64,000 nucleotides of DNA, taken from positions 186,001 through 250,000 of the forward strand of contig NZ_QLMJ01000001.1 of NCBI RefSeq assembly GCF_003259845.1, read 5' to 3'. A program made the translations under genes and the position numbers. The notes under the pieces were generated by a model, which was not told the DNA's origin, made no database searches, and worked only from the letters and a program-made list of their open reading frames with translations. Below, in pieces: positions 25,247 through 32,676 of this stretch. Positions within the stretch are counted from its first letter, which is position 1. Each line of letters starts with the position of its first letter. Origin of the DNA: Actinoplanes lutulentus. GTDB lineage: Bacteria > Actinomycetota > Actinomycetes > Mycobacteriales > Micromonosporaceae.

Positions 25247-25369
25247 CATTCACCACTGATCACCAGATCGACCGGCCAGGGACGGAGACAGCGGATGCCG
25301 GTTCAAGTCCGGTCCGCCGCGCTTCGAGCGGCGGTAGTTTAAAGGCAAAACCCGATGTCGTTATGAATG
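25247..25369 (+). tRNA. Permuted tRNA-like gene 2
   Basis: Same reversed order as gene 1. 3' half: AGATCG (25265-25270) as position 38 and anticodon strand, a long 26-nt variable region, T-arm GCCGG-TTCAAGT-CCGGT (25297-25313), acceptor CCGCCGC (25314-25320). After the 7-nt GCTTCGA comes the 5' half: acceptor GCGGCGG (25328-25334, seven Watson-Crick pairs), TA, D-arm GTTT/AAAC with GG in the loop, anticodon strand CGATG and TCGTTA (25353-25363). The loop would read GUU at 34-36, again with C33. The anticodon stem has one G-G mismatch and no CCA is encoded. CATTCA (25247-25252) and TGAATG (25364-25369) form the extra helix directly after position 37. The 5' half resembles bacterial glycine tRNA in its D-arm. 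Less perfect than gene 1. Confidence 0.55.
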
Positions 25370-25415
25370 ATCCCGGCTCTTAAACGTGCTGGTGTGTGCA
25401 ATTCAGTGGTAACCA

Positions 25416-25448
25416 GAGGCCCGGGGATTGGCCATATCCCCGGGCCTC
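25416..25448 (+). terminator. Strong hairpin ending the tRNA-like array
   Basis: A perfect 13-bp stem, GAGGCCCGGGGAT and its complement, with the 7-nt loop TGGCCAT. It lies 47 nt after the last tRNA-like element and before a gene-less stretch, so it most likely ends the transcript of the upstream gene and RNAs. Confidence 0.75.
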
Positions 25449-25486
25449 GCCACATCCAACGCCGGCGGTAGCCCGTTCCCCTCTAA

Positions 25487-25533
25487 ATCTTGAGCGATCC
25501 TCCACACCAGAAGGCAGAAAGCCACCCAAGATC
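25487..25533. repeat. Dispersed palindrome, ATCTTGAGCG type
   Basis: Left arm ATCTTGAGCGATCC, right arm ending CCCAAGATC, with CCACACCAGAAGG inside. The right side is degenerate compared with the copy at 26325-26370, but the order of internal motifs is the same. Confidence 0.6.
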
Positions 25534-25573
25534 GCAAAGCAGCCGCGCCACGTCGGCCGCGCGCTCCCCGTTC

Positions 25574-25614
25574 TGTGTCGAGTTGGGGTGCGATCCGCAC
25601 CCCAAGCCGACACA
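25574..25614. repeat. Dispersed palindrome, TGTCGA type
   Basis: TGTGTCG plus TTGGGGTGCG pairs with CGCACCCCAA plus CGACACA: 17 bp broken only by a 2-nt internal mismatch, loop of three bases. Confidence 0.75.
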
Positions 25615-25635
25615 CACCACGCGGATCACCCTGCC

Positions 25636-25676
25636 TGTGTCGATTCCGGGTTCGATACGCACCTCAAATCGACACA
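25636..25676. repeat. Dispersed palindrome, TGTCGA type
   Basis: Outer arms TGTGTCGATT (25636-25645) and AATCGACACA (25667-25676) pair perfectly over 10 bp. The interior GGGTTCGATACGCACC is close to the copy at 5591. It starts 22 bp after the previous copy in the same orientation. Confidence 0.75.
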
Positions 25677-25747
25677 CACCGGGCGGGGCCGCTCGCGGCG
25701 TGATGCCCTCGTCCCCACCACCCGGACCCGGCCCGGCCGCCAGTGCG

Positions 25748-25799
25748 AGCCGTAGCTCAGATAGGTCATCGGGGCTGATGACCTATCTGAGCTACGGCT
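25748..25799. repeat. Perfect 23-bp palindrome, AGCCGTAGC type
   Basis: Two perfectly complementary 23-base arms, beginning AGCCGTAGCTCAG and ending TAGGTCATC on the left, with a 6-nt loop GGGGCT. This is the best-preserved member of the family also seen at 5776-5892 and 6082-6132. Confidence 0.85.
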
Positions 25800-25813
25800 G
25801 GTCGATGGCTGGT

Positions 25814-25862
25814 CGATCTTGAGGAGTTTGCCGCGAACGGTCCGCACAACTCGACAAGATCG
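25814..25862. repeat. Dispersed palindrome, ATCTTG type
   Basis: CGATCTTG (25814-25821) pairs with CAAGATCG (25855-25862), with an inner AGTT/AACT. Outer arms match the ATCTTG family; the interior differs. Confidence 0.6.
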
Positions 25863-26133
25863 CGCTGAGCGACGCGCTGGTGAGTTCCATCGCCGATCAG
25901 GCACGTTTCCGGCGAACGTTCGTGGTCAACGCACTAGCTGCGGCTCGGGCGGACTGCCGGCGGTACTCGTCTCGCCGGACTGTCACGGAGGGTGGGCTCC
26001 CGGCAAGGGGTGCCGGCCTGATCTTGGAGACCCGCGGGTGCTCTGACCCCCACAGGTCTCCACAAAGCCAGCACTCTCCGCTCTCGCGGTAGCAGCGCGT
26101 CACCAAAGAGCCCACCGACCGCCCGAAATCGAC

Positions 26134-26200
26134 ACGCCACGCCACGCCACGCCACGCCACGCCACGCCACGCCACGCCACGCCACGGCGCGGCGCGGCGC
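26134..26200. repeat. Pentanucleotide tandem runs
   Basis: ACGCC is repeated ten times without error (26134-26183), followed after ACG by three GGCGC units (26186-26200). The run starts directly after CGAAATCGAC, which looks like the right arm of a TGTCGA-type palindrome. Length change by slippage is likely. Confidence 0.85.
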
Positions 26201-26324
26201 GGCGGGCGGCGGCCACCCGGCTACTCCGGAGTTCGCGGGCGATCGGATGGCCGAACCGTACGAGGTCTGAACAACGCCTCCCACCGCGAGCTGCCGCGTC
26301 GGGCAGGTCCGGCATCCGCCCTAA

Positions 26325-26370
26325 ATCTTGAGCGATCTTCCACACCTGAGGGTCGAAAGTCGCTCAAGAT
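26325..26370. repeat. Dispersed palindrome, ATCTTGAGCG type
   Basis: Perfect 11-bp arms ATCTTGAGCGA and TCGCTCAAGAT around CCACACCTGAGGGTCGAAAG. The right half (GAAAGTCGCTCAAGATCC) is identical in the copy at 36256-36303, ten kilobases away. Confidence 0.75.
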
Positions 26371-26420
26371 CCAGCCGGGGAACCGGCAGGGGGCAGCCAG
26401 GGCGGGGGCGGCGGCGAGAG

Positions 26421-27425
26421 CTAGGCGGTTGTGCCGAAGTCGTAGATGGTGGTGGAGGTGTAGGTCGCGCCGGGGAGCAGCGTTGTCGACGGGAATGCGG
26501 GGTGGTTCGGCGAGTCCGGGAAGTGCTGGGTTTCCAGGGCGAAGCCGTCGCCCTGGCGGTACGCCGCTCCGCCCGCTCCCGCGAACGTGCCGGTCAGGAA
26601 GTTGCCGGAGTAGAACTGGACGCCCGGCTCGGTGGTCAGCACTGTCAGGGTCCGCCCGTGGACCGGCTCGACTACCCGGGCTACCTCACGGAGGCCCGAG
26701 CCTCGGAGCACCCAGTTGTGGTCATAGCCACCGCCCAGCAGCAACTGTTCCTCGTTGCTGCGGATTCGGGCACCGATCGCGATCGGCTCGCGGAAGTCCA
26801 TCGCGGTGCCGTCGACCGGCGCGATCTCGCCGGACGGGATCAGGCCCGCGTCCACGGGCAGGAAGCCGTCGGCGTGGATCTGCATGAGGTGCCCGTAGAC
26901 ATCCCCGGAACCGGCACCGGCCAGGTTGAAGTAGCTGTGGTTCGTCAGGTTCACCACGGTCGGCGCGTCGGTGACCGCCGCATAGTCGATCCGCAAAGCG
27001 TTGTCGCTGGTCAGCGTGTAGGTGACGGTCACCGACAGCTCGCCGGGGTAGCCCTGGTCACCGTCCGGGCTGACGTGGCTAAGGGTCAAAGAACCCTCAA
27101 CCTGCTGACATTTCCAGCTTTGCCGGTCAAATCCGGAAAGTCCACCGTGCAGACTGTTCGGACCGTTGTTCAGCGGCACCGAGTACTCAGAACCGTCCAG
27201 CGTGAACCGTCCTTTAGCGATCCGGTTGCCGAACCGACCGATGATCGCCCCGAAATACGGCCCCGGGTGGTCCCTATATCCCTGCACGTCGGCGAACCCC
27301 AGCGCGACGTTCGCGAAAACGCCGTCCCGATCCGGAACCTCGACGGACTGGATGATCCCGCCATATCCGAGGACCCGAACGCGCATCCCATTCGGGTTTG
27401 TCAATTCATACTGGTCGGCCGACAT
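26421..27425 (-). CDS. galM: Aldose 1-epimerase (galactose mutarotase type)
   Basis: 334 residues of the mutarotase beta-sandwich family. Landmarks are GRFGNRIAKGRF, NSLHGGLSGFDR with a catalytic-site His, NLTNHSYFNLAG with the second His, and FALETQHFPDSPNHPAFPST, whose Glu is the expected base. It interconverts alpha and beta anomers of hexoses in the cytosol, feeding sugar kinases. The ATG at 27425 gives the family's length. It lies alone on the minus strand, divergent from an NAD(P)-binding protein, about 0.8 kb from the LacI/rhamnosidase locus and probably serves sugar use there. Confidence 0.9.
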   Translation of the reverse strand: MSADQYELTNPNGMRVRVLGYGGIIQSVEVPDRDGVFANVALGFADVQGYRDHPGPYFGAIIGRFGNRIAKGRFTLDGSEYSVPLNNGPNSLHGGLSGFDRQSWKCQQVEGSLTLSHVSPDGDQGYPGELSVTVTYTLTSDNALRIDYAAVTDAPTVVNLTNHSYFNLAGAGSGDVYGHLMQIHADGFLPVDAGLIPSGEIAPVDGTAMDFREPIAIGARIRSNEEQLLLGGGYDHNWVLRGSGLREVARVVEPVHGRTLTVLTTEPGVQFYSGNFLTGTFAGAGGAAYRQGDGFALETQHFPDSPNHPAFPSTTLLPGATYTSTTIYDFGTTA

Positions 27426-27493
27426 GCCGACGGATCTTACAGACGCCCGACGAGGCGTGTCACAAACCGGCGGGCCGCCCTGTCATAGCCTGC

Positions 27494-28228
27494 ATGAAGA
27501 TCTCAGTCATCGGTGGCACCGGCCTCATCGGCTCCCAGGTCGTCACGATCCTCCAGGCGCAGGGCCACGAGGCCGTCCCCCACTCCACCTCCACCGGCCT
27601 GAACCTGCTCACCGGCGCGGGCCTGCCGGAAGCACTCGCCGGCGCCGACGTGGTGGTCAACCTGACCAACTCGCCGACCTTCGACGACGCCTCCCCCGCG
27701 TTCTTCCGGACGACAATGGACAACCTGCTCAGCGAGGCGGCCAAGGCCAAGGTCGGCCACGCTGTCATCCTGTCGATCGTCGGCGTCGACCAGGTGCCGG
27801 ACCTGGACTACTACCGGGCGAAGGCCCTCCAGGAGGAGATCCTCGAAACGGGCCCGGTGCCGTACTCGATCGTCCGCGCCACCCAGTTCTTCGAGTTCGT
27901 CGCATCGGTGCTGTCCTGGACTTCCGACGACACTTCGGTACGCCTACCGGCCACCCCGATCCAGCCCATCGCCGCAGCGGATGTAGCAGGAGCCGTGGCC
28001 GACGTGGCAGTGAACCCGCCGCTCAACGCGATCCGCGACATCGCCGGCCCGGACGTGTTCACCCTCGACGAGCTCGGCCGGATCACGCTGGCCGCCCGCG
28101 ACGACAACCGTACGGTGATCACCGATCCGGCCGCCGGCATGTTCGCGGCCATGAAGGGCGACGTCCTGATCGCGAAGGAAGGTGCCGTGATCACGCAGAC
28201 GTCGTACCGCGACTGGCTGACACGATAG
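27494..28228 (+). CDS. NmrA-like NAD(P)-binding protein
   Basis: 244 residues from ATG 27494. It begins MKISVIGGTGLIGSQV, a GxxGxxG Rossmann motif, and continues with ADVVVNLTNSPTF, AVILSIVGVDQVPDLDYYRA with YxxxK, and PYSIVRATQFFEF. These are features of atypical short-chain dehydrogenases of the NmrA/NDUFA9 group. The YxxxK motif suggests it may be catalytic rather than a pure sensor. No good ribosome site precedes the ATG. The last 38 nt overlap the convergent LacI gene. The substrate is unknown. Confidence 0.82.
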   Translation: MKISVIGGTGLIGSQVVTILQAQGHEAVPHSTSTGLNLLTGAGLPEALAGADVVVNLTNSPTFDDASPAFFRTTMDNLLSEAAKAKVGHAVILSIVGVDQVPDLDYYRAKALQEEILETGPVPYSIVRATQFFEFVASVLSWTSDDTSVRLPATPIQPIAAADVAGAVADVAVNPPLNAIRDIAGPDVFTLDELGRITLAARDDNRTVITDPAAGMFAAMKGDVLIAKEGAVITQTSYRDWLTR

Positions 28229-29216
28229 GACCCGTCGACTCCCGGACCACCAGCTCCGGGGCGAACACCACGTCCTGAGCGACCCGCCCCGGGTTGTTCA
28301 TCTCGTCCAGGACCAGGCGGACAGCGGCCCGGCCGATCTCCGCCGCCGGCTGGTGCACGCTGGTCAGCCCGACGGCGCAGGCCGCGCTGGCCAGCTCGGT
28401 GTCGTCGAAACCGACCACCGCGAGATCCGACGGGATCCGCAGGCCCCGGTGGGTCACCGACTGCACGAGACCGGTGGCGATCAGGTCATTCGCGCAGAAG
28501 ACCGCGCTGGGCCGGTCCTCGGCCGGCAGCGCGGTGAGGCGCTCACCGGCCGCGAGCCCGTCGGCGAACCCGTCACTGGCGGTGCCGATCCAGGTGAGCC
28601 GGGCACCGGCCGCGCCGGTCGCGTGGACGGCGCCGATGTACCGCTCGTCGTGCCGCCATCCGGCGTACGCGAGATGCCGGTGACCGTTTTCGAGCAGGTG
28701 CCGTGCCGCCAGCTCGCCGCCGAGCACGTCGTCGCTGCGTACCGCGCTGCGGCGACGGCTCGGCACTTCGCGGGCGAGGACGACCACCGGCGTGCCCCGC
28801 TCCTCGATGACCGCCAGCAGCGGATCGTCGACGTCGTTGGGCGTGATGATCAGCCCATCGAGCCGGCGTTCGGCGAGGCGGTGCAGCAGCCGGCTCTCCC
28901 GGGCGTGCCGGCCGATGCCGGTGTTGAACAGCGCCACATCAGCGCCGGCATCGGTGGCGGCCTGCTCAGCGCCGGCCGCCACCTCGGCGAAGAACGGGTT
29001 GCCGAAGTCGAGGACGACCAGCCCGATGGTGCGGCTGCGACCGACCCGCAGGGCGCGGGCCGCCGCGTTCGGCACGTACCCCACGGCTGCCATGGCCTGC
29101 TGGACCCGTTCCCGGGTTTCGGCGTTGACCAGGTGCGGCCGGTTCAGCGTATTGCTGACCGTGCCGTCGGAAACGCCGGCCACGCGGGCCACGTCCCGGA
29201 TCGTCGCGCGGGCCAC
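28191..29216 (-). CDS. LacI family regulator (rhamnosidase side)
   Basis: 341 residues from GTG 29216 (GAGAGGA upstream). The N-terminus TIRDVARVAGVSDGTVSNTL is the LacI helix-turn-helix, followed by the hinge helix NAAARALRVGRSRTIGLVVL and a periplasmic-binding-like sugar domain. The HTH recognition segment GVSDGTVSNTLNRP closely resembles that of the LacI protein at 35190, so the two may bind related operators. It lies directly downstream of the rhamnosidase gene on the same strand, 49 nt away, and may be the last gene of that operon. Confidence 0.88.
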   Translation of the reverse strand: MARATIRDVARVAGVSDGTVSNTLNRPHLVNAETRERVQQAMAAVGYVPNAAARALRVGRSRTIGLVVLDFGNPFFAEVAAGAEQAATDAGADVALFNTGIGRHARESRLLHRLAERRLDGLIITPNDVDDPLLAVIEERGTPVVVLAREVPSRRRSAVRSDDVLGGELAARHLLENGHRHLAYAGWRHDERYIGAVHATGAAGARLTWIGTASDGFADGLAAGERLTALPAEDRPSAVFCANDLIATGLVQSVTHRGLRIPSDLAVVGFDDTELASAACAVGLTSVHQPAAEIGRAAVRLVLDEMNNPGRVAQDVVFAPELVVRESTGPIVSASRGTTSA

Positions 29217-29265
29217 CGCCGTCCTCTCTAAAATTCAAAACCGGATTAAAGCGTACGGGAGAGAT

Positions 29266-31851
29266 TCAGAACCGTTGGCGCGGCGGCAACGGCGACAACG
29301 GGTCCGCGTCGGGTCCGAGATGGTCGACCTCGAAGTGATGCCGTCCGGAGAGAACCGCGACGGGAGAAGAGCCCGGAAGATCCACCGTGGCATCGCAGCC
29401 GGGTGGAACCACCACGTCGACCAGCAGTTTCCCGCCGGATCGCCGCCACGAAACCTCGGCCGGACCATACGGCGTCAGGTGCCGCGCCGACGCGGACGAC
29501 AGCCCGCCGCCGGGCCGCGGACGCACCAGCATCGACCGGTAACCGGGCGCGGCCGGCGCCAGCCCGCCCACCACCCGGTGCATCCAGTCGGCGACCGCCC
29601 CGAGGGCGTAGTGATTGAACGACGTCATGTTGCCCGGGTTGATCGTGCCGTCCGGGAGCATGCTGTCCCAGCGTTCCCAGATCGTGGTGGCGCCCATCGT
29701 GACCGGGTACAGCCAGGACGGGCAGTCGCGCGACAGCAGCAGCCGGTACGCCTCCTCCAGATGGCCGGTGTCGGTCAGCGCGTCCAGCACCAGCGGCGTG
29801 CCGGCGAACCCGGTGCCGATCCGGAACTCCGCCTCCCGCACCAGCTGGGCCAGCCGATCACCGGCGTGCACCCGCTGCTCGGCGGGAAGCAGACCGAAAC
29901 AGATCGCCAGGGCGTATGCCGTCTGGGTGTCCGAGACACAGCGGCCGGACGCGGTCGCGAACTCCCGGCGGAAACCGAGCGTCACCGCTTCCGCCAACTC
30001 CGCGTACCGGACCTCGTCGTCGTCCTTGCCGACGAGCCGCGCCTGCCGGGCCAGCAGCCGCGCCGAGTAGGCCAGGTAGGCGGTGGCGACCAGGTAGGGA
30101 TCGGTGCGCGCCTGCGCCGGCGCGTCGGACGGCGCGGCCGGGTCGAGCCAGTCACCGAGCTGCATCCCCGAGTCGATCACGTCGCGCTCGTTCAGCAACC
30201 GCCGGCAGCCCTCCACCCAGCGCTGGGCCGTCTCGTACCCGGCCACCACCGGGTTCGTGTCGCCGGATAGATCGAGCAGCACGAGCGGCACCACGGTGGT
30301 GACATCGCCCCAGACCGCGCAGTGGAACTGTGGGAACGACGTCGGAATGTGCGGCACGTACAGCGGGACCAGGCCGTCGTCGCCGGTCTCCGCGGCGACG
30401 TCGGCCAGCCAGTCGCCGATCTTGCCGGTCACGTCGTAGAGGAAGGCCGCCGTGGGCGCGAAGACCTGCAGGTCACCGGTCCAGCCGAGGCGTTCGTCGC
30501 GCTGCGGGCAGTCGGTCGGCACCGAGACGAAGTTGTCCCGCATGCTCCACCGCACGTTCTCGTGCAGCCGTTCCAGCAGCGGATCGGAGCAGGCGAACTG
30601 TCCGGTCTCGATCATGTCGTCGTGACAGACCACGGCCACCACAGAGCCGGCGTCGAGCGAACCCGGCCAGCCGGTGATCTCGGCGTACCGGAAACCGTGA
30701 TAGGTGAACCGCGGCTCCCACGTCTCCACCCCGTCGCCGGCCAGCACATATACATCGTGCGCATCAGCCGTGCGGATCGGGCGCAGACAGAGCCGCCCGT
30801 CCTCCAGAACCTCGGCATGCCGCATCCCGATCTCGGTCCCGGCCGGCCCGGCCACCGTGATCCGCAGCCGCCCGGCAAGGTTCTGACCGAAATCGAGCAG
30901 GTGCGTGTCGTCATCGACCCGCCGCACCGACACCGGCGCCAGCTCCTCGACACGCCGCACCGGTGGTCCAGCCGGGGAGATCAACTCACCCTCAGGACCT
31001 TCCTTCTTCTGTACGCGTGACCAACCGCCCGCCTCGACCCGAGCGTCGTATCGTTCGCCGTCATAGATGCTGGAGCTCAGGATCGGCCCGTAAGCCCAGG
31101 TCCAGCTGTCGTCGGTGACGACCCGCTCGACGGTTCCGTCGGCGTACACGAGTTCCAGCTGGGCCATCAGGGCGGTGTCGGAGCCGTAGCGTTCGCCGAC
31201 CCGGTTCCACCCGAATTCGCCGCGCCACCAGCCGTCGGCCAGCCACCCGGTGATCGTGTTGGCCCCGGGGCGGAGCAGCCCGGTGACGTCGTAGGTCTGG
31301 TAGTTCAGCCGGTGGTGGTAACTCGTCCAGCCGGGTGCGAGCACGTCGTCACCAGCACGTTCGCCGTTGAGTTCCAACTCGTAGACGCCGCTCGCGGTCG
31401 CGTACACACGGGCTTGGATGAGGTCGGGGCGTACCGAGAAATCGCGTCGCAGCAAGATGGGGCGACGATCGCCCTGGCTGATGTCGGCGGAGCCGACGAA
31501 GAGTGCCTGCCACTCCCCTGGATCGAGCAGGCCGGCCTCGACAGCGGTCGGCGGGCTCCAGGCGGTCGGCTCCGAGGAGCCTTCGGCCCAGACGCGGACC
31601 CGGATCTCGACTCTTTCGCGGGAGACGAGCGCGGGGCCGGGCCAGGGCACCAGGACGCTGTCGGCGGCGTCGATCCGGCCACTGGTCCAGCCGTCGCCCT
31701 GGATCTCGTATGCCTGCTGGCGCCAGCCCGGCTGATCCGTCTCCACCTGCCAGGACAGGCGTGGAACGCATTCACCGATGCCGATGGGCCGGGTGTGGTG
31801 CTCGATGCGGGGCGCACGCACGCGCGTACCCCAGGAATTCGGTACGGACAA
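29266..31851 (-). CDS. Alpha-L-rhamnosidase, GH78
   Basis: 861 residues from a TTG start at 31851 with GAG just upstream, six bases after the permease stop. The order of domains is N-terminal Fn3-like, a beta-sandwich carbohydrate-binding domain (LRRDFSVRPDLIQARVYATA region), a further beta-sandwich, then the (alpha/alpha)6 barrel with DCPQRDERLGWTGD, the GH78 catalytic signature, and a C-terminal beta domain. There is no signal peptide, so it acts in the cytosol on rhamnosides brought in by the linked ABC importer. Release of L-rhamnose from plant glycosides or pectin fragments is the family function. Confidence 0.9.
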   Translation of the reverse strand: MSVPNSWGTRVRAPRIEHHTRPIGIGECVPRLSWQVETDQPGWRQQAYEIQGDGWTSGRIDAADSVLVPWPGPALVSRERVEIRVRVWAEGSSEPTAWSPPTAVEAGLLDPGEWQALFVGSADISQGDRRPILLRRDFSVRPDLIQARVYATASGVYELELNGERAGDDVLAPGWTSYHHRLNYQTYDVTGLLRPGANTITGWLADGWWRGEFGWNRVGERYGSDTALMAQLELVYADGTVERVVTDDSWTWAYGPILSSSIYDGERYDARVEAGGWSRVQKKEGPEGELISPAGPPVRRVEELAPVSVRRVDDDTHLLDFGQNLAGRLRITVAGPAGTEIGMRHAEVLEDGRLCLRPIRTADAHDVYVLAGDGVETWEPRFTYHGFRYAEITGWPGSLDAGSVVAVVCHDDMIETGQFACSDPLLERLHENVRWSMRDNFVSVPTDCPQRDERLGWTGDLQVFAPTAAFLYDVTGKIGDWLADVAAETGDDGLVPLYVPHIPTSFPQFHCAVWGDVTTVVPLVLLDLSGDTNPVVAGYETAQRWVEGCRRLLNERDVIDSGMQLGDWLDPAAPSDAPAQARTDPYLVATAYLAYSARLLARQARLVGKDDDEVRYAELAEAVTLGFRREFATASGRCVSDTQTAYALAICFGLLPAEQRVHAGDRLAQLVREAEFRIGTGFAGTPLVLDALTDTGHLEEAYRLLLSRDCPSWLYPVTMGATTIWERWDSMLPDGTINPGNMTSFNHYALGAVADWMHRVVGGLAPAAPGYRSMLVRPRPGGGLSSASARHLTPYGPAEVSWRRSGGKLLVDVVVPPGCDATVDLPGSSPVAVLSGRHHFEVDHLGPDADPLSPLPPRQRF

Positions 31852-31857
31852 CGCTCT

Positions 31858-32673
31858 TTAACCCTTCACCGCGCCGGCCGCCAGGCCGCGCATGACCCGC
31901 TGGTTGAGGAAGATGTAGATGGCCAGAATCAGCAACACGTTGATGCAGATGGCCGCGAAGGTCGGGCCGTACTCGACGACGCCGAACTGGCCGGTGAAAT
32001 TGAGCAGGCCGACCTGCACGGTGCGTTTGCTGTCGTCGGTGGTGAATGTCAGAGCGATCAGCAGGTCGTTCCAGAGGAAGAAGAACTGCACCAGCGCGAT
32101 CGTCAGCACCGAGTTGCGCATCATCGGGAAACCGACCGAGACGAACGAGCGGATGACGCTCGCTCCGTCGATGGCCGCGGCCTCGAACACCTCCCGGGGA
32201 ATGGCCCGGAAATAGGTGGCCATCATGAACACCGTGAGCGGCAGGCCGATCGCGGTGTAGGTGATGATGAGCGGCCAGAGCGTGCCGGTCAGATGCAGGT
32301 TGAAATAGATGGTGAACAGCGGCAGCAGAATCATCTGGCCGGGAATCATGATGCCGGCCAGGAACAGCATCAGCGTGGTCTGCCGGCCTTTCCAGACCAG
32401 CACCTCGAGGGCGAAACCGGCCGCCGTGCCGAACACCACGATCAGCGCGAGGCTGGGCAGAACGGTGAGCAGCGAGTTCTGCAGATACGTCGCCACCGCC
32501 GACCAGGCCTGCGTGTAGTTGGCGAAATTCGTGAAGCTCTCCGGCAACGCGGTGGTCGGATTGTTCAGGAACTCGTCCTGGGTCTTGAAAGAACCCAGAA
32601 AGAGCCAGACCAATGGGTACGTGACAACGAGCAGCAGCAGTGCCACGCAGAGATATCCGGGGATCCGTTTCAT
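31858..32673 (-). CDS. Carbohydrate ABC transporter permease (MalG type)
   Basis: 271 residues, six predicted membrane helices, beginning GYLCVALLLLVVTYPLVWLF. The C-terminal cytosolic EAA loop (EVFEAAAIDGASVIRSFVSV, then GFPMMRNS) is the contact point with the ATPase subunit. This is the second permease of the importer, coupled to the first with a 3-nt gap. No ATPase gene is in the operon; actinomycetes usually supply a shared MsiK-type ATPase for such importers, and I infer that here. Confidence 0.9.
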   Translation of the reverse strand: MKRIPGYLCVALLLLVVTYPLVWLFLGSFKTQDEFLNNPTTALPESFTNFANYTQAWSAVATYLQNSLLTVLPSLALIVVFGTAAGFALEVLVWKGRQTTLMLFLAGIMIPGQMILLPLFTIYFNLHLTGTLWPLIITYTAIGLPLTVFMMATYFRAIPREVFEAAAIDGASVIRSFVSVGFPMMRNSVLTIALVQFFFLWNDLLIALTFTTDDSKRTVQVGLLNFTGQFGVVEYGPTFAAICINVLLILAIYIFLNQRVMRGLAAGAVKG

Positions 32674-32676
32674 CGT

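Larger units (their letters stand above)
25449..26420. other. Gene-less stretch filled with palindromic repeats
   Basis: About 970 nt between the tRNA-like array and the aldose epimerase gene. No open frame here has a recognisable product. It holds at least six palindromes belonging to three families that also occur at 5.6-6.1 kb and 36.3 kb, plus a pentanucleotide run. Nothing else is seen between them. Confidence 0.6.

Noticed and set aside
25184..25320. One tRNA with a 49-nt intron in the anticodon loop (stem GCCGG/CCGGC)
   Set aside because: Its acceptor stem has a G-G mismatch and the variable region is 20 nt with no stem, and it leaves the 3' half at 25139 and the 5' half at 25328 without partners. 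The permuted reading explains all four halves.
25416..25448. Anticodon arm of a third tRNA with loop TGGCCAT
   Set aside because: The stem is 13 bp, far beyond the 5 bp of an anticodon arm, and no T-arm follows; a terminator explains it better.
26100..26345. Minus-strand open frames through the ACGCC run (Trp/Arg/Gly/Val repeats)
   Set aside because: The peptide repeat is only the translation of a microsatellite; no start signal or neighbouring context supports a gene.
25449..26420. CRISPR array
   Set aside because: Repeats are palindromes of different families with irregular spacing; there are no regularly spaced identical repeats and no cas genes.
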